DNA of 64,000 nucleotides from Prochlorococcus sp. AG-347-L20 (GTDB lineage: Bacteria > Cyanobacteriota > Cyanobacteriia > PCC-6307 > Cyanobiaceae): the NCBI GenBank assembly GCA_003281225.1, contig QCCP01000006.1, positions 25,822-89,821 of the forward strand, read 5' to 3'. The position numbers and the translations under genes were made by a program. The notes below the pieces were generated by a model that did not search any database, was not told where the DNA came from, and worked only from the letters and a program-made list of their open reading frames with translations. Below are positions 30,266-41,032 of this stretch, piece after piece; positions within the stretch are counted from its first letter, which is position 1; the number at the start of each line of letters is the position of its first letter.

Positions 30266-30919
30266 ATGTTTACAGGAATAATTCAATCAGTTGGAAAACT
30301 AAGAAAAGAAAAAAATTTTTTAGAAATTGAAATTCTAGATAATTTATTTGACATGGCAATCGGTGATAGCATAGCTGTTGATGGAATTTGTTTGACAGTT
30401 AAAGAGATTTTTCAAAATAAATTCACTGTTGATGTTAGTGAGGAGACATTAAAAAAAACAACTTTAGGAGTAAAGTCGAACCTGAATCAGATTGTTAATT
30501 TGGAGCCCGCTCTTAGAGTGTCTGACCGTCTAGGAGGACATATAGTCAGTGGACATGTTGATGGCCTTGGAACAGTTGAGAATATAGAAAAATTAGAGAA
30601 ATCATGGCTTTTATCTATAAAGTGGAAAAATAATAATTTTTCGAAATATGTAGTTAATAAAGGCAGTATTTGTGTCAATGGTATAAGTCTTACAATTGCA
30701 AAATATGAGCAGGAAGGAGAAATATTTACTATTGCGATAATTCCTCATACTTGGCATAACACAAATCTGAATAAATTAAATGTCGGTGACAGCGTAAACC
30801 TTGAGGCAGATGCACTAATTAAATATGTAGAGAAATTACTTTTATTTAATAAAAATAATAATCAAGATTTATCTTCAAATAATATTTCTTCGGAATGGCT
30901 TAAAGAAAACGGTTGGTAA
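30266..30919 (+). CDS. ribE: Riboflavin synthase alpha chain
   Basis: MFTGIIQSVG; GDSIAVDGICLTV; GGHIVSGHVDG; GISLTIA. Confidence 0.97.
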   Translation: MFTGIIQSVGKLRKEKNFLEIEILDNLFDMAIGDSIAVDGICLTVKEIFQNKFTVDVSEETLKKTTLGVKSNLNQIVNLEPALRVSDRLGGHIVSGHVDGLGTVENIEKLEKSWLLSIKWKNNNFSKYVVNKGSICVNGISLTIAKYEQEGEIFTIAIIPHTWHNTNLNKLNVGDSVNLEADALIKYVEKLLLFNKNNNQDLSSNNISSEWLKENGW

Positions 30920-30929
30920 AATATATTTT

Positions 30930-31283
30930 TTAATTTAATGGAATTAGATAAATTGTTTTTGACTCTTTTTTAAGATCGATTTTAAATTCCTGACCAGGTT
31001 CTAGACCTAATTTTTTGGTGTAAGCATTACCAATTAATAGGTTTCCATTGCCATGAACTTTGGTTTTGAATTCTGTTTGTCTGCCTCTTGAAGCTCTATT
31101 ACCATTTTTCCCCTGACGACCATTTCCTATTTTGTAACCCCTAGCTTCGATAAGCGCCCTATAAAAACTTTTTCTTAAAATTCTTCCGCTAGGACCAACG
31201 TACCCACAACCTTTTGCTATCTCTTCTTCAGATTTTTTACTTAATAATTTTGCTTTTTCAAGAAGTTCTTTTCCTTCAAGCAT
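30930..31283 (-). CDS. AbrB-family transcriptional regulator (cyAbrB type)
   Basis: CGYVGPSGRILRKSFYRALIEARGYKIGN; KVHGNGNLLIGNAYTKKLGLEPGQEFKI. Confidence 0.9.
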   Translation of the reverse strand: MLEGKELLEKAKLLSKKSEEEIAKGCGYVGPSGRILRKSFYRALIEARGYKIGNGRQGKNGNRASRGRQTEFKTKVHGNGNLLIGNAYTKKLGLEPGQEFKIDLKKESKTIYLIPLN

Positions 31284-31380
31284 TATCTGACAAATTTCTA
31301 ATTATATATTCTTACTAAAAAGGAGAACTGTGGCAATATAAATTAATAAAAAATATATTTAATTTTTTAAATTTGGTTTT

Positions 31381-31983
31381 TTATAAAAGATATAAGATAA
31401 TAAATAAAATAACCCATATTCCATCTACAAAATGCCAGTACAATTCAACAGCTTCCAATGGGAACATATTTTGACTAGTTAATCTTCCACCATTGATTCT
31501 TGATTGCCAAGCGATAATTAAAATCATTAAAGTGCCTAAAGTGACATGTAATCCATGAAAACCAGTAAGAGCATAAAAAGTACTTGCGAATAAGTTATCG
31601 GTTAATCCAAAAGGCAAATGAAAATATTCAAATAATTGACATATTAAAAATATAATTCCAAGAAAAGCAGTAATAAATAACCATTTTTGGGAATCAGAGT
31701 TGTTATCTTTTAAAAGTGCTTTGCCTGCTTTATGGAAAGTTGCACTACTAACAAGTAACAAAATTGTATTGAGTGTAGGTATTGGTAGTTCTAATTCATA
31801 AATAGCACCATCAGGTAATGGATTAACTGCTTTATAAGTTAAATAAGCAGCAAAGAATCCAGCAAAAGTCATTCCGTCCGCAATTAGGAAAGTTATAAGA
31901 CCAAACATTCTGAAGTCTTCATGTGTTTCTTTAACTTCAGAATTATTTTTTTGAATTTCTTTTGAGCTATCCAGAGTTGTCAT
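31381..31983 (-). CDS. ctaE: Cytochrome c oxidase subunit III
   Basis: GFHGLHVTLGTLMILI; AVELYWHFVDGIWVILFIILYLL. Confidence 0.96.
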   Translation of the reverse strand: MTTLDSSKEIQKNNSEVKETHEDFRMFGLITFLIADGMTFAGFFAAYLTYKAVNPLPDGAIYELELPIPTLNTILLLVSSATFHKAGKALLKDNNSDSQKWLFITAFLGIIFLICQLFEYFHLPFGLTDNLFASTFYALTGFHGLHVTLGTLMILIIAWQSRINGGRLTSQNMFPLEAVELYWHFVDGIWVILFIILYLL

Positions 31984-31989
31984 ATGATT

Positions 31990-33615
31990 TTATTTGCCTT
32001 CAGAAAATTGTTTACCATAACCATAAGGTTCTTCAACTAACGGGGCTTCTCCTTCCCAATTTTCAACTGGAGGTGGAGAAGATGTTAACCATTCAGGTGT
32101 AAGAGCATTCCAAGGGTTATCTCCAGCAACTATTCCATCTCTCAAACTAAGGAAAACATTAATTAAAAAAGGAATTGTGCTTATTGCCATCAAAAGAGCA
32201 CCAAGACTACTAATTTGATTGACGAACTGGAATTGAGGATCATATTCTGCAACTCTTCTAGGCATTCCATTTAAACCGAGCCAATGTTGAGGGGCAAAGC
32301 ACAAGTTAAATCCAATGAAGGTGATGATAAAATGTAAAATTCCCAATTTTTCACTCAGCATTTTTCCAGTTACTTTGGGGAACCAATGATATATCGATGA
32401 GAAAATAATAAAAACAGTCCCCCCATAAACTATGTAGTGAAAATGGGCTACAACGAAATATGTATCATGAACGTGAATATCAAAAGGGACCTGTGCCAAA
32501 GCAACTCCTGTAATACCTCCAAAAACAAAATTTATAATAAATCCGCAAGAGAATAACATTGCGCTATTGATGGAAATTTTACCTCCCCATAATGTTGCAA
32601 CCCAATTGAAAAATTTTATCCCTGTTGGAACAGCAATAAATGCTGTCGCGATAGTAAAGAACAATCTCATCCAAGGAGGCGTTCCACTTGTAAACATGTG
32701 ATGAGCCCAAACAACTAAACCTAAAACAACTATCCCCATTATTGAAAAAACCATTGTTGTATATCCAAAAAGTGGTTTTCTAGCATGTACAGGAAGTATT
32801 TCACTTACTAAACCAAATGCAGGAAGTACCATAATGTAAACAGCTGGATGAGAATAAAACCAAAATAAATGCTGATAGACTACGACATTACCACCTAAAA
32901 CAGGATTGAAAAACCCTGTATTAGCGATGATATCAAAGCTAAGTAGGATTAAAGTTCCTGCTAAAACAGGAGTTGATAAAACAACTAATAGACTTGTGCC
33001 AAGCATTGCCCAGCAATACATTGGCAATTGCATGAGTTTTAATCCCGGCCTTCTTAATTTAATAATGGTGGCGATAAAGTTTATGCCACCAAAGATAGAA
33101 CTCCCTCCAAGTAAAAGAACGCTCAGAATCCAAATTATTTGACCTGATTGAGGAGTAGTTATGCTTAAGGGCGGATAAGCCGTCCATCCGGCCTGAGCAG
33201 CGCCTTCTACAAAATAGCTTGCTACAAGCATCAAACCAGAAGGAGGAATTAACCAAAAAGCTACAGCATTTAACCGCGGGAATGCCATATCTCTTGCACC
33301 TACATAGAATGGGATTAAATAATTTCCAAAAGCACCGTTGACTACAGGCACTATCCAAAGGAATATCATTATTGTTCCATGCAGGGTTAAAACTTGGTTA
33401 TAAACATCTCTTGGCATAAAATCAGACATTGGACTAGCCAGTTCAATTCTTATAGCGCTCGCCAAGGTTCCTCCTATTAAGTAGAAAAGAAAACCGCAGA
33501 CTAAGTATTGTATCCCGATTACTTTATGATCAAGGCTAAAACTAAAGTATCTAAGCCAACCTTTAGGTTGAAGGCTTTCATTATTAGTTTTTTGTGGATC
33601 AATTGATATTGTCAT
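31990..33615 (-). CDS. ctaD: Cytochrome c oxidase subunit I
   Basis: LTLHGTIMIFLWIVP; FWFYSHPAVYIMVLP; HDTYFVVAHFHYI. Confidence 0.98.
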   Translation of the reverse strand: MTISIDPQKTNNESLQPKGWLRYFSFSLDHKVIGIQYLVCGFLFYLIGGTLASAIRIELASPMSDFMPRDVYNQVLTLHGTIMIFLWIVPVVNGAFGNYLIPFYVGARDMAFPRLNAVAFWLIPPSGLMLVASYFVEGAAQAGWTAYPPLSITTPQSGQIIWILSVLLLGGSSIFGGINFIATIIKLRRPGLKLMQLPMYCWAMLGTSLLVVLSTPVLAGTLILLSFDIIANTGFFNPVLGGNVVVYQHLFWFYSHPAVYIMVLPAFGLVSEILPVHARKPLFGYTTMVFSIMGIVVLGLVVWAHHMFTSGTPPWMRLFFTIATAFIAVPTGIKFFNWVATLWGGKISINSAMLFSCGFIINFVFGGITGVALAQVPFDIHVHDTYFVVAHFHYIVYGGTVFIIFSSIYHWFPKVTGKMLSEKLGILHFIITFIGFNLCFAPQHWLGLNGMPRRVAEYDPQFQFVNQISSLGALLMAISTIPFLINVFLSLRDGIVAGDNPWNALTPEWLTSSPPPVENWEGEAPLVEEPYGYGKQFSEGK

Positions 33616-34415
33616 AAATTTACCTCTGGTTTTTTATTTTTGTTAAACCATTCGTTGTAATCGGATTCTTCTTCAACAATTATGGAGGCTCTCATTCCTC
33701 CATGATATGGGCCACATAATTCTGCGCAAATTATCGGATATTTTCCTACTTTCGTAGGAGTGAAATTTAGAATAGTAGGTTGCCCAGGAATAATATCCTG
33801 TTTAATTCTGAACTCTGGCACCCAAAAAGCATGAATGACATCTTTGGATTCCATCTTCATTGATACTTTTTGATCAACAGGTACGTGTAGTTCTCCTGAT
33901 ATGAAATTGCCCTTGGGATAATTGAATAGAAATGCAAATTGCATAGCTGAAACTTCAATTGATAAATTATTTATTGCTATTTCATTATCAGAAGTTTGAC
34001 TTATTCCAGCCCATATTTTTTCAGAATTAGAACTCATCATTTCGTGGTTATGATTTAGTTCTTTCATCCCTCCCATTCGATCGTAGATGTTGTAGCTATA
34101 TAAACCTATTAACAAAACAATTATTGAAGGAATAATTGTCCATACAATTTCTAAGCTTAAATTTCCCTCTAAAGCTATACCATCTCCTATTTGATCATTC
34201 CTTTTCCTAAACTTAAATAAGCTATAAATAACAGCTATTGTCATTCCTATAAAAATAATTAATCCAATGATGAAAAGAATTTTAAAAAGTTCATCGTAAA
34301 TTGGTGCATTAATACTTGCTTCCGCTGGGAGCAAATTTACATTAAAACCAATCCAAAAAGATATAGCAAAAACGAGTGAAATAATTAGTATTAAATAAAT
34401 GTTTTTATTTAACAA
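33612..34415 (-). CDS. ctaC: Cytochrome c oxidase subunit II
   Basis: IWTIIPSIIVLLIG; HAFWVPEFRIKQDIIPG; CAELCGPYHGGMRA Cu(A) motif. Confidence 0.97.
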   Translation of the reverse strand: MLNKNIYLILIISLVFAISFWIGFNVNLLPAEASINAPIYDELFKILFIIGLIIFIGMTIAVIYSLFKFRKRNDQIGDGIALEGNLSLEIVWTIIPSIIVLLIGLYSYNIYDRMGGMKELNHNHEMMSSNSEKIWAGISQTSDNEIAINNLSIEVSAMQFAFLFNYPKGNFISGELHVPVDQKVSMKMESKDVIHAFWVPEFRIKQDIIPGQPTILNFTPTKVGKYPIICAELCGPYHGGMRASIIVEEESDYNEWFNKNKKPEVNL

Positions 34416-34630
34416 TTGTTCTCTAAAAATCTGTATTTATATTCTCAAGATATTCAATTTTTTTAATCCTGCATCCTTTGTTAAAAGAAAAACATTTAAA
34501 TTCACAACTTCTTAAGATTTATGAAATAAAAGGCGTATTATTAATAACTTTTTAGAGTTAATTGTCAGGAAAAAAAGATTAAATTAGTAAATTATTTTTT
34601 AAATTAAACATATTAATTTTTAATTAATGT

Positions 34631-35605
34631 TTGGTTTTTGAATCTAATTTATTATGCAAAATAATAGGTTTTATCCATTTGATTAATAACCAATTATATA
34701 AATCAAAATATCTGACAATTTTTAAAAGGTTGGGAAGTCATAGTGTTTTTGCACTTATCGCACTAATCGTAATTGGAGGTGCTACTAGAGTCATGGAGGC
34801 AGGACTTGCCTGTCCAGATTGGCCATTATGCTATGGATCTTTTTTGCCTTTTAAACATATGAACCTAAGAGTATTTCTAGAGTGGGTTCATCGTCTAGAT
34901 GCTTTTCTGGTTGGAATATTAATTCTTTTTAAATTTGCGCTTTCAATTATTTGGAAAAATGAAATTCCAAATTGGTTACCTAAAACTTATTCATTATTAC
35001 TTTTTCTCGTTATTGTCCAAGGATCCTTTGGGGCTTTAACAGTAATAAACCTGCTTGATTCATATACTGTTACTGGCCATCTCTTAATAGCTTTTCTACT
35101 TCTCATTACAACAATTTCAATAAATCAAAATTTAGAAAATTACGACATTGAAGAGCCATTAATCTGGTGGAGATTATTATTTTTTATTCCTCTTTTACTT
35201 ACTCTGATTCAATCTTTTATTGGCGTAAGGCTTTCATCAACCTGGTCAGCCCATATTTGCTTATCTTTTAATAAACAATGTCTAATTCTAAATACACATA
35301 AATTATTTGCTTTTCCAATTGCTTTCTCAATTTTATTGATTATTGCTATTGCAATTTATAAGAGAAGTTTGCTTAAGGAAAATTGGAAATATCTCACAAC
35401 ACTTATTTTTCTCTTGTTTTCCCAAATTACTTTGGGTGTTTTAAGTCTTAAAACAAATTTAAATGAACCCATTTTTATTATCGGTCATCAACTTAACACC
35501 TCTTTATTTATTGCGATATTAACAACATTAATTTTTAGAAATCCTTTAACCAAAAAAGATCTAAACCACTCCCTTAATCCTCAAACGGTCGGTATCAACT
35601 CATGA
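34631..35605 (+). CDS. ctaA: Heme A synthase (CtaA/Cox15 family)
   Basis: [30 protein letters not shown]; adjacent to ctaB; start codon uncertain. Confidence 0.93.
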   Translation: MVFESNLLCKIIGFIHLINNQLYKSKYLTIFKRLGSHSVFALIALIVIGGATRVMEAGLACPDWPLCYGSFLPFKHMNLRVFLEWVHRLDAFLVGILILFKFALSIIWKNEIPNWLPKTYSLLLFLVIVQGSFGALTVINLLDSYTVTGHLLIAFLLLITTISINQNLENYDIEEPLIWWRLLFFIPLLLTLIQSFIGVRLSSTWSAHICLSFNKQCLILNTHKLFAFPIAFSILLIIAIAIYKRSLLKENWKYLTTLIFLLFSQITLGVLSLKTNLNEPIFIIGHQLNTSLFIAILTTLIFRNPLTKKDLNHSLNPQTVGINS

Positions 35606-36603
35606 ACAGTAGTAACTTAGAAAACTTGAACTATAAATCTTCAATTAGGGATGAAGTTGTACCTTCAAGAAAAAGATTAACTTTGCCGCCTTGGCTTGAA
35701 GTAGCAAAACCTAGATTAATCCCACTTTTACTGGCCACAACTTTGGGAGGAATGGCTTTAACTGAAGAATGGCCTTTGTCTTCACCGAAACTTATCTGCA
35801 CTTTAGGAGGAGGCGCTTTGGCAGCAGCTGCAGCAGGAGCTCTTAATTGCTTATGGGAAATGGAATTAGATAAAAGGATGACAAGAACTAGCAAAAGAGC
35901 CTTGCCAGCAGGAAAGTTGTCATCTGAGACTGTATTTTTAGCCGCCGTATCATGTACTTTGGCGGCTTCGATGCTTTTAGTAAGTGGTGTAAATTATTTG
36001 GCTGCGGGTTTAACTCTTCTTGGTTTATTTAGCTACGTAATTTTATATACAGTTATTTTGAAACCTCGTACAACAAAAAATATTGTTTTCGGAGGAGTTG
36101 CTGGTGCAATACCGCCCTTAGTTGGAGCGTCTGCTGCCACAGGGCATGTAGGTCTTAGTGGTTGGTGGTTGTTTGGTCTAGTAATATTATGGACCCCAGC
36201 TCATTTTTGGGCACTTGCAATTTTGTTGAAGGATGATTACGCATCTGTTGGTATTCCTATGCTCCCTTCTGTTAAAGGATCTGTTTTTACTGCTAAAGCG
36301 ATTTCTCGTTACGGATGGGCAACAGTTTTAATGAGTATTATGGGAGTCTTTGCTTTACCTGAAGGGGGTCTTTTATATGGAATTATGTTATTGCCATTTA
36401 ATGGAAGACTTTTGCAATTAATAAATGAATTAAAGAAATCTCCTGATGATCTTTCAAGAGCAAAGTCTCTTTTTAGGTGGTCTATTCTCTACATGTTTGG
36501 CATTTGTCTTTTGTTATTAATTTCCAGAACCCAACTATCCGTAGAATTTGAGCAGCAATCTATGCAAATATTTTTATCTATTGTATCCCTACTTAGTAAT
36601 TAA
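35602..36603 (+). CDS. ctaB: Protoheme IX farnesyltransferase
   Basis: [59 protein letters not shown]. Confidence 0.97.
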   Translation: MNSSNLENLNYKSSIRDEVVPSRKRLTLPPWLEVAKPRLIPLLLATTLGGMALTEEWPLSSPKLICTLGGGALAAAAAGALNCLWEMELDKRMTRTSKRALPAGKLSSETVFLAAVSCTLAASMLLVSGVNYLAAGLTLLGLFSYVILYTVILKPRTTKNIVFGGVAGAIPPLVGASAATGHVGLSGWWLFGLVILWTPAHFWALAILLKDDYASVGIPMLPSVKGSVFTAKAISRYGWATVLMSIMGVFALPEGGLLYGIMLLPFNGRLLQLINELKKSPDDLSRAKSLFRWSILYMFGICLLLLISRTQLSVEFEQQSMQIFLSIVSLLSN

Positions 36604-36639
36604 ATTAGATGTAAAATGTTTTTTAAGTAAATAGTAAGT

Positions 36640-37659
36640 TTGATGAATTATATAAAAGTAAAAGGGCTCTCAAAATCTTATTCAGATATCAATGCATTAA
36701 AAAATTTATCGATGGAAATTGAAGCTGGCACATTATTCGGAATACTTGGTCCAAATGGTGCTGGCAAATCAACACTAATAAAAATACTCGCTACTTTAAT
36801 AGAGCCTGATAGTGGAGAAGTTTTTATAAATAATATTAATCTGATAAAAAATTCAAGGAAAATTAGAGAATTAATTGGTTATGTTGCTCAAGACATTGCA
36901 CTTGATAAAATATTAACTGGACGAGAGCTTTTGGATTTTCAATCAGATTTATATCACATCAACAAAAATAAAAAATTTGAAAGGATAAATAAATTAATAG
37001 ATCAATTAGAAATGAATGATTGGATTGATCGTAAGTGCGGAACTTATTCAGGGGGAATGAAAAGAAGAATAGATCTGGCAGCTGGACTTTTACATTTACC
37101 CCAAGTATTAATTTTGGATGAACCTACAGTTGGCTTAGATATTGAAAGTAGAAATATTATATGGCAACTTTTGAAAGATTTGAGAAATAATGGAATGACC
37201 ATTATTTTAAGTAGTCACTATCTTGATGAAATAGATAAATTGGCAGACAGATTAGTGATAATTGATGATGGAAGAGTTATAGCAAAAGGGACTCCTGCAG
37301 AGCTCAAAAATAAATTAGGAGGAGATAGAGTAACTTTGAAAGTAAGAGAATTTAGTAATCAGGAAGAAGCAAATAATATATCTAAAATTTTATCTTCAAT
37401 AGATGGAATTAGTCAGATTATTATTAATGAATCTCAAGGATTCTCGATAAATTTCGTAGCAGATAAGCAAAAAGATTTACTTACGAAGCTAAAAGTGGAA
37501 TTGGCCTTCTCAAAGTTTGAAATTTTTTCTCTTACCCAAAGTCAGCCAAGCTTGGATGATGTATATCTTCAGGCAACTGGGAAAACATTATTGGATGCTG
37601 AAATTTCTATGGCAGGGAAAAGAGACCTAAAAAAAGAATCAAAGCAATCCATGCGTTAA
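36640..37659 (+). CDS. ABC transporter ATP-binding protein (ABC-2 type)
   Basis: GILGPNGAGKSTLIKIL; TYSGGMKRRIDLAAGLLH; LILDEPTVGLD. Confidence 0.94.
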   Translation: MMNYIKVKGLSKSYSDINALKNLSMEIEAGTLFGILGPNGAGKSTLIKILATLIEPDSGEVFINNINLIKNSRKIRELIGYVAQDIALDKILTGRELLDFQSDLYHINKNKKFERINKLIDQLEMNDWIDRKCGTYSGGMKRRIDLAAGLLHLPQVLILDEPTVGLDIESRNIIWQLLKDLRNNGMTIILSSHYLDEIDKLADRLVIIDDGRVIAKGTPAELKNKLGGDRVTLKVREFSNQEEANNISKILSSIDGISQIIINESQGFSINFVADKQKDLLTKLKVELAFSKFEIFSLTQSQPSLDDVYLQATGKTLLDAEISMAGKRDLKKESKQSMR

Positions 37660-37708
37660 AAAAATTTTTTGGTTAACTAACTATAATGAATAGTAATTAC
37701 TGCTAATT

Positions 37709-38533
37709 ATGGAATTACAACAGTATAATTTATTTTTTTTATATCAAGAAACATTTGCCTTAACAAAGAGATTATTTATTCAATTAAAAAGAAGACCATC
37801 AACTCTTTTAGCAGGAATATTACAACCAATAATTTGGCTTTTTTTATTTGGGGCATTATTCTCTAAAGCTCCTGAAGGTTTTTTACCAGGTGTTGATTCT
37901 TATGGGAATTTTTTAGGAGCAGGACTTATTGTTTTTACTGCTTTTAGTGGAGCCCTAAACTCTGGTCTTCCTTTAATGTTTGATAGAGAGTTTGGATTTC
38001 TTAATAGATTACTTGTGGCTCCTTTAACCAGTAGATTATCCATAGTTTTATCTTCTTTTTTTTACATAACAATCTTGAGTTTTGTTCAGAGTATTGTAAT
38101 AATGATTGTTTCATACATTTTGGGTTATGGATGGCCCAACTTATATGGTTTAGGAATTGTATTTACAACACTAATTTTATTAGTTCTTTTTGTGACATCA
38201 ATAAGTTTATGTTTAGCGTTTGTTTTGCCGGGACATATTGAATTAATCGCTCTTATATTCGTAATAAATTTACCTCTTCTATTTGCGAGTACTGCTTTAG
38301 CTCCAATCTCTTTTATGCCAAATTGGCTGGGCTGGTTAGCTTCATTAAATCCATTAACTTTTGCTATTGAACCTATTAGGACTGCCTATACACAAACTAT
38401 GGATTTAGAATTAGTGGCTTTACATGCCCCATATGGTGATTTAACTTGTAAGAGTTGTATCTCAATTTTATTTTCTTTAACAGTTTTTTCCTTGATTATT
38501 ATAAGGCCTCTGTTAAATAGAAAGTTAAATTAG
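37709..38533 (+). CDS. ABC-2 type transporter permease
   Basis: LAGILQPIIWLFLFGALF; multi-TM; follows the ATPase. Confidence 0.93.
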   Translation: MELQQYNLFFLYQETFALTKRLFIQLKRRPSTLLAGILQPIIWLFLFGALFSKAPEGFLPGVDSYGNFLGAGLIVFTAFSGALNSGLPLMFDREFGFLNRLLVAPLTSRLSIVLSSFFYITILSFVQSIVIMIVSYILGYGWPNLYGLGIVFTTLILLVLFVTSISLCLAFVLPGHIELIALIFVINLPLLFASTALAPISFMPNWLGWLASLNPLTFAIEPIRTAYTQTMDLELVALHAPYGDLTCKSCISILFSLTVFSLIIIRPLLNRKLN

Positions 38534-38540
38534 AAATTTT

Positions 38541-38972
38541 ATGCTTTTAAAAAATCATTTAATAGAAGTTTTTAAACAAGCCTCTTTAGAAAATAATTCT
38601 TTGCTAAAAGAAAATGTTGTTCTTAAGTGGGTCCATAGATTTGGGATTGATTCATTAAATGATTTATTAATCCATAGTTCACTACAAAAAGAAAATCAGC
38701 GTGAAGAAGAAAATCAAGAACATATATCTTTAATTGATGAAGTGCATGAAGAAAATCAAGAACAAATTAAGCTTGAATTATCAAAAACTTATGAAAATAT
38801 TGAAAAAACAAAGATGGAATCAAATGGCCTGGAAACTGCTAGCAGCAATGAAATATCTATCAAAAATCAAAATTCTAATAAAATAAATCAATTTACTGAA
38901 ACCCCAAAATTACCCCTACCTTATATTAAAAATTTAAGAAAGTGGATTAACAACGATAAAAAAGCAAGTTAG
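38541..38972 (+). CDS. Hypothetical protein, E/N-rich
   Basis: 143-aa ORF, same strand and 7 bp behind the ABC permease; contains a duplicated EENQE segment. Confidence 0.6.
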   Translation: MLLKNHLIEVFKQASLENNSLLKENVVLKWVHRFGIDSLNDLLIHSSLQKENQREEENQEHISLIDEVHEENQEQIKLELSKTYENIEKTKMESNGLETASSNEISIKNQNSNKINQFTETPKLPLPYIKNLRKWINNDKKAS

Positions 38973-38975
38973 CTT

Positions 38976-40721
38976 TTACATCATACCTGGCATTCCCATG
39001 CCCCCCATACCTGGCATTCCCATGCCCCCCATACCTGGCATTCCCATGCCACCCATACCCGGCATTCCCATGCCACCCATACCCGGCATTCCCATGCCAC
39101 CCATACCTCCCATTGGATCTCCACCAGGTCCTCCAGGGGCTGCTACTTCAGGCTCTGGAATGTCTGCCATCGCAACTTCTGTTGTGAGGAGCATAGCTGC
39201 AATAGATACTGAATCTTGAAGAGCTAATCTTATTACTTTGGTTGGATCTAATATTCCTGAATCTTTTAAATCCTCATATTTTCCTGAATTAGCATTAAAG
39301 CCTTTGTTAAGTCTTTTAATTTCAGCGACAACTACATCTCCATTAAAACCAGCATTTTTTGCGATCTGTTTGGTGGGTTCCAAAAGGGCTTCTTTGACTA
39401 TATTTATCCCTGTTCTTAAATCATCTGAAGATGTTTCACTTAAATTTAAAAGGTCAACTGATATTTCAATTAAAGTTTGTCCTCCTCCAGAAACAACACC
39501 CTCTTCAATAGCGGCTTTCGTAGCATTAAGGGAATCTTCGATTCTCAACTTTTTATACTTCATCTCTGTTTCTGTAGCAGCTCCTACTTTTATAAGAGCT
39601 ACTCCTCCTGCTAGTTTGGCTATCCTTTCATTGATTTTATCCTGATCATACTCAGATTCAGTTATATTAACTTCTCTCTTTAATTTCTCTACTCGTGCTT
39701 TAACTAAATCTTTAGTGTCTTCGAAGGCAACAATTGTAGTTTTGTCCTTTGTGATAGTTATTTTTTTTGCTTTACCTAAATCATTAATCGATACTTTATC
39801 AATTGTCATCGATTTATCTTCGCTAATTAACTTAGCCCCTGTAAGAATTGCAATATCTTCAAGGGCAGCTTTTCTTCTCTCACCAAATAAGGGAGCTCTT
39901 ACGGAAGCTACATTTAAAACCCCACTATTCTTATTCAAAACCAGAGTGGTTAAAGCCTCTCCTTCGATATCTTCAGCAAGAATTAGAAAAGGTGAACCTG
40001 ACTTCTGAATTTCTTCAAGTATTGGAACTAGATCAACTAAAGTTGAGATTTTTTGATCAGTTATTAATATTTTAGGGTTTTCAAGTTCACAAACTTGTCT
40101 TTCTTGGTCTGTTACGAAATATGGAGAACTATAACCTCTATCAAAAGACATTCCTTCAGTTATATCTAATTCTGTTTCTAGTGATTGAGATTCTTCAACA
40201 GTTATTACACCATCTGAAGTAACAATATCCATTGCTTTCGAAATTATAGATCCAATTTCTTCATCACCTCCAGCACTAACTGTTGCAACTTTTTGGATAT
40301 CAGAACCACTTAATGAAATACTTTTAGAACTTAATTTTTCTAAGACAAAAGCTAGGCCTGCCTCCATACCTTTTTTTAACTCCATAGGGTTGGCGCCAGA
40401 AGCAATATTTTTTAATCCTTCCTGAACCATCTTCTGAGCCAGAATGGTTGCTGTTGTTGTTCCATCACCAGCACTCTCTTTTGTCTTGGATGCGACTTGT
40501 TCTATTAATTTTGCACCTAAATTAGAAATAGGGTTTTCAATCTCTATTTCTTTAGCAACTGTAGATCCATCTCTTACTATATCTGGCGAACCAAATTTCT
40601 TTTCTATAACAACGTTTTTTGCTTTTGGCCCAATAGTAACCTTTACTGCATTAGCTACGAAATTTACACCTTTTTCTAGCGCTTCTCTTGATTCATTAGA
40701 AAAACTTAACTGCTTAGCCAT
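38976..40721 (-). CDS. groL: Chaperonin GroEL (solo copy, no adjacent groES)
   Basis: [45 protein letters not shown]-rich C-terminus. No groES immediately upstream. Confidence 0.97.
   Translation of the reverse strand: MAKQLSFSNESREALEKGVNFVANAVKVTIGPKAKNVVIEKKFGSPDIVRDGSTVAKEIEIENPISNLGAKLIEQVASKTKESAGDGTTTATILAQKMVQEGLKNIASGANPMELKKGMEAGLAFVLEKLSSKSISLSGSDIQKVATVSAGGDEEIGSIISKAMDIVTSDGVITVEESQSLETELDITEGMSFDRGYSSPYFVTDQERQVCELENPKILITDQKISTLVDLVPILEEIQKSGSPFLILAEDIEGEALTTLVLNKNSGVLNVASVRAPLFGERRKAALEDIAILTGAKLISEDKSMTIDKVSINDLGKAKKITITKDKTTIVAFEDTKDLVKARVEKLKREVNITESEYDQDKINERIAKLAGGVALIKVGAATETEMKYKKLRIEDSLNATKAAIEEGVVSGGGQTLIEISVDLLNLSETSSDDLRTGINIVKEALLEPTKQIAKNAGFNGDVVVAEIKRLNKGFNANSGKYEDLKDSGILDPTKVIRLALQDSVSIAAMLLTTEVAMADIPEPEVAAPGGPGGDPMGGMGGMGMPGMGGMGMPGMGGMGMPGMGGMGMPGMGGMGMPGMM
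38985..39104 (-). repeat. Tandem repeat, 5 x 24 bp, encoding (GMGGMGMP)-type units
   Basis: acctggcattcccatgccccccat units start at 38985, 39009, 39033, 39057 and 39081 with few substitutions. Confidence 0.93.
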
Positions 40722-40852
40722 GTTTATTTGATCTTTAATCTTATTCTAATCTCCCATAGAATCATTTTTAAGGGATATTTAATTAAGTGGGGAAAGCCGA
40801 ATTTCTTTTAATAAGACATACAAATTAACTCAAATAAGAGTATGTTTAAGTT

Positions 40853-41032
40853 ATGGAAGAAACAAATAATCTTATTTTTACTCTTACCGCAATTCTTGCG
40901 ATTGCTATGACACTAATCTACTTTCCTTTAAGATTTTTCTTGACATTAACTGCTAGAAGTCGAAGACTAAAACTTTTACAAAAAATTAGAAGATTAAGAG
41001 ATGAATTGGGCCAGCCTTATGAAAGTACATAA
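40853..41032 (+). CDS. Small membrane protein (59 aa), unknown function
   Basis: Hand translation MEETNNLIFTLTAILAIAMTLIYFPLRFFLTLTARSRRLKLLQKIRRLRDELGQPYEST; stop directly abuts the fabG stop. Confidence 0.7.
   Translation: MEETNNLIFTLTAILAIAMTLIYFPLRFFLTLTARSRRLKLLQKIRRLRDELGQPYEST

Noticed and set aside
38998-40008. Plus-strand ORFs (including a repetitive MPPIPGIP protein) over groEL
   Set aside because: Antisense shadow of groEL; the MPPIPGIP repeat is the reverse complement of the GM-rich tail.
40722-40852. CIRCE (TTAGCACTC-N9-GAGTGCTAA) upstream of groEL
   Set aside because: No such inverted repeat visible in the groEL upstream region.
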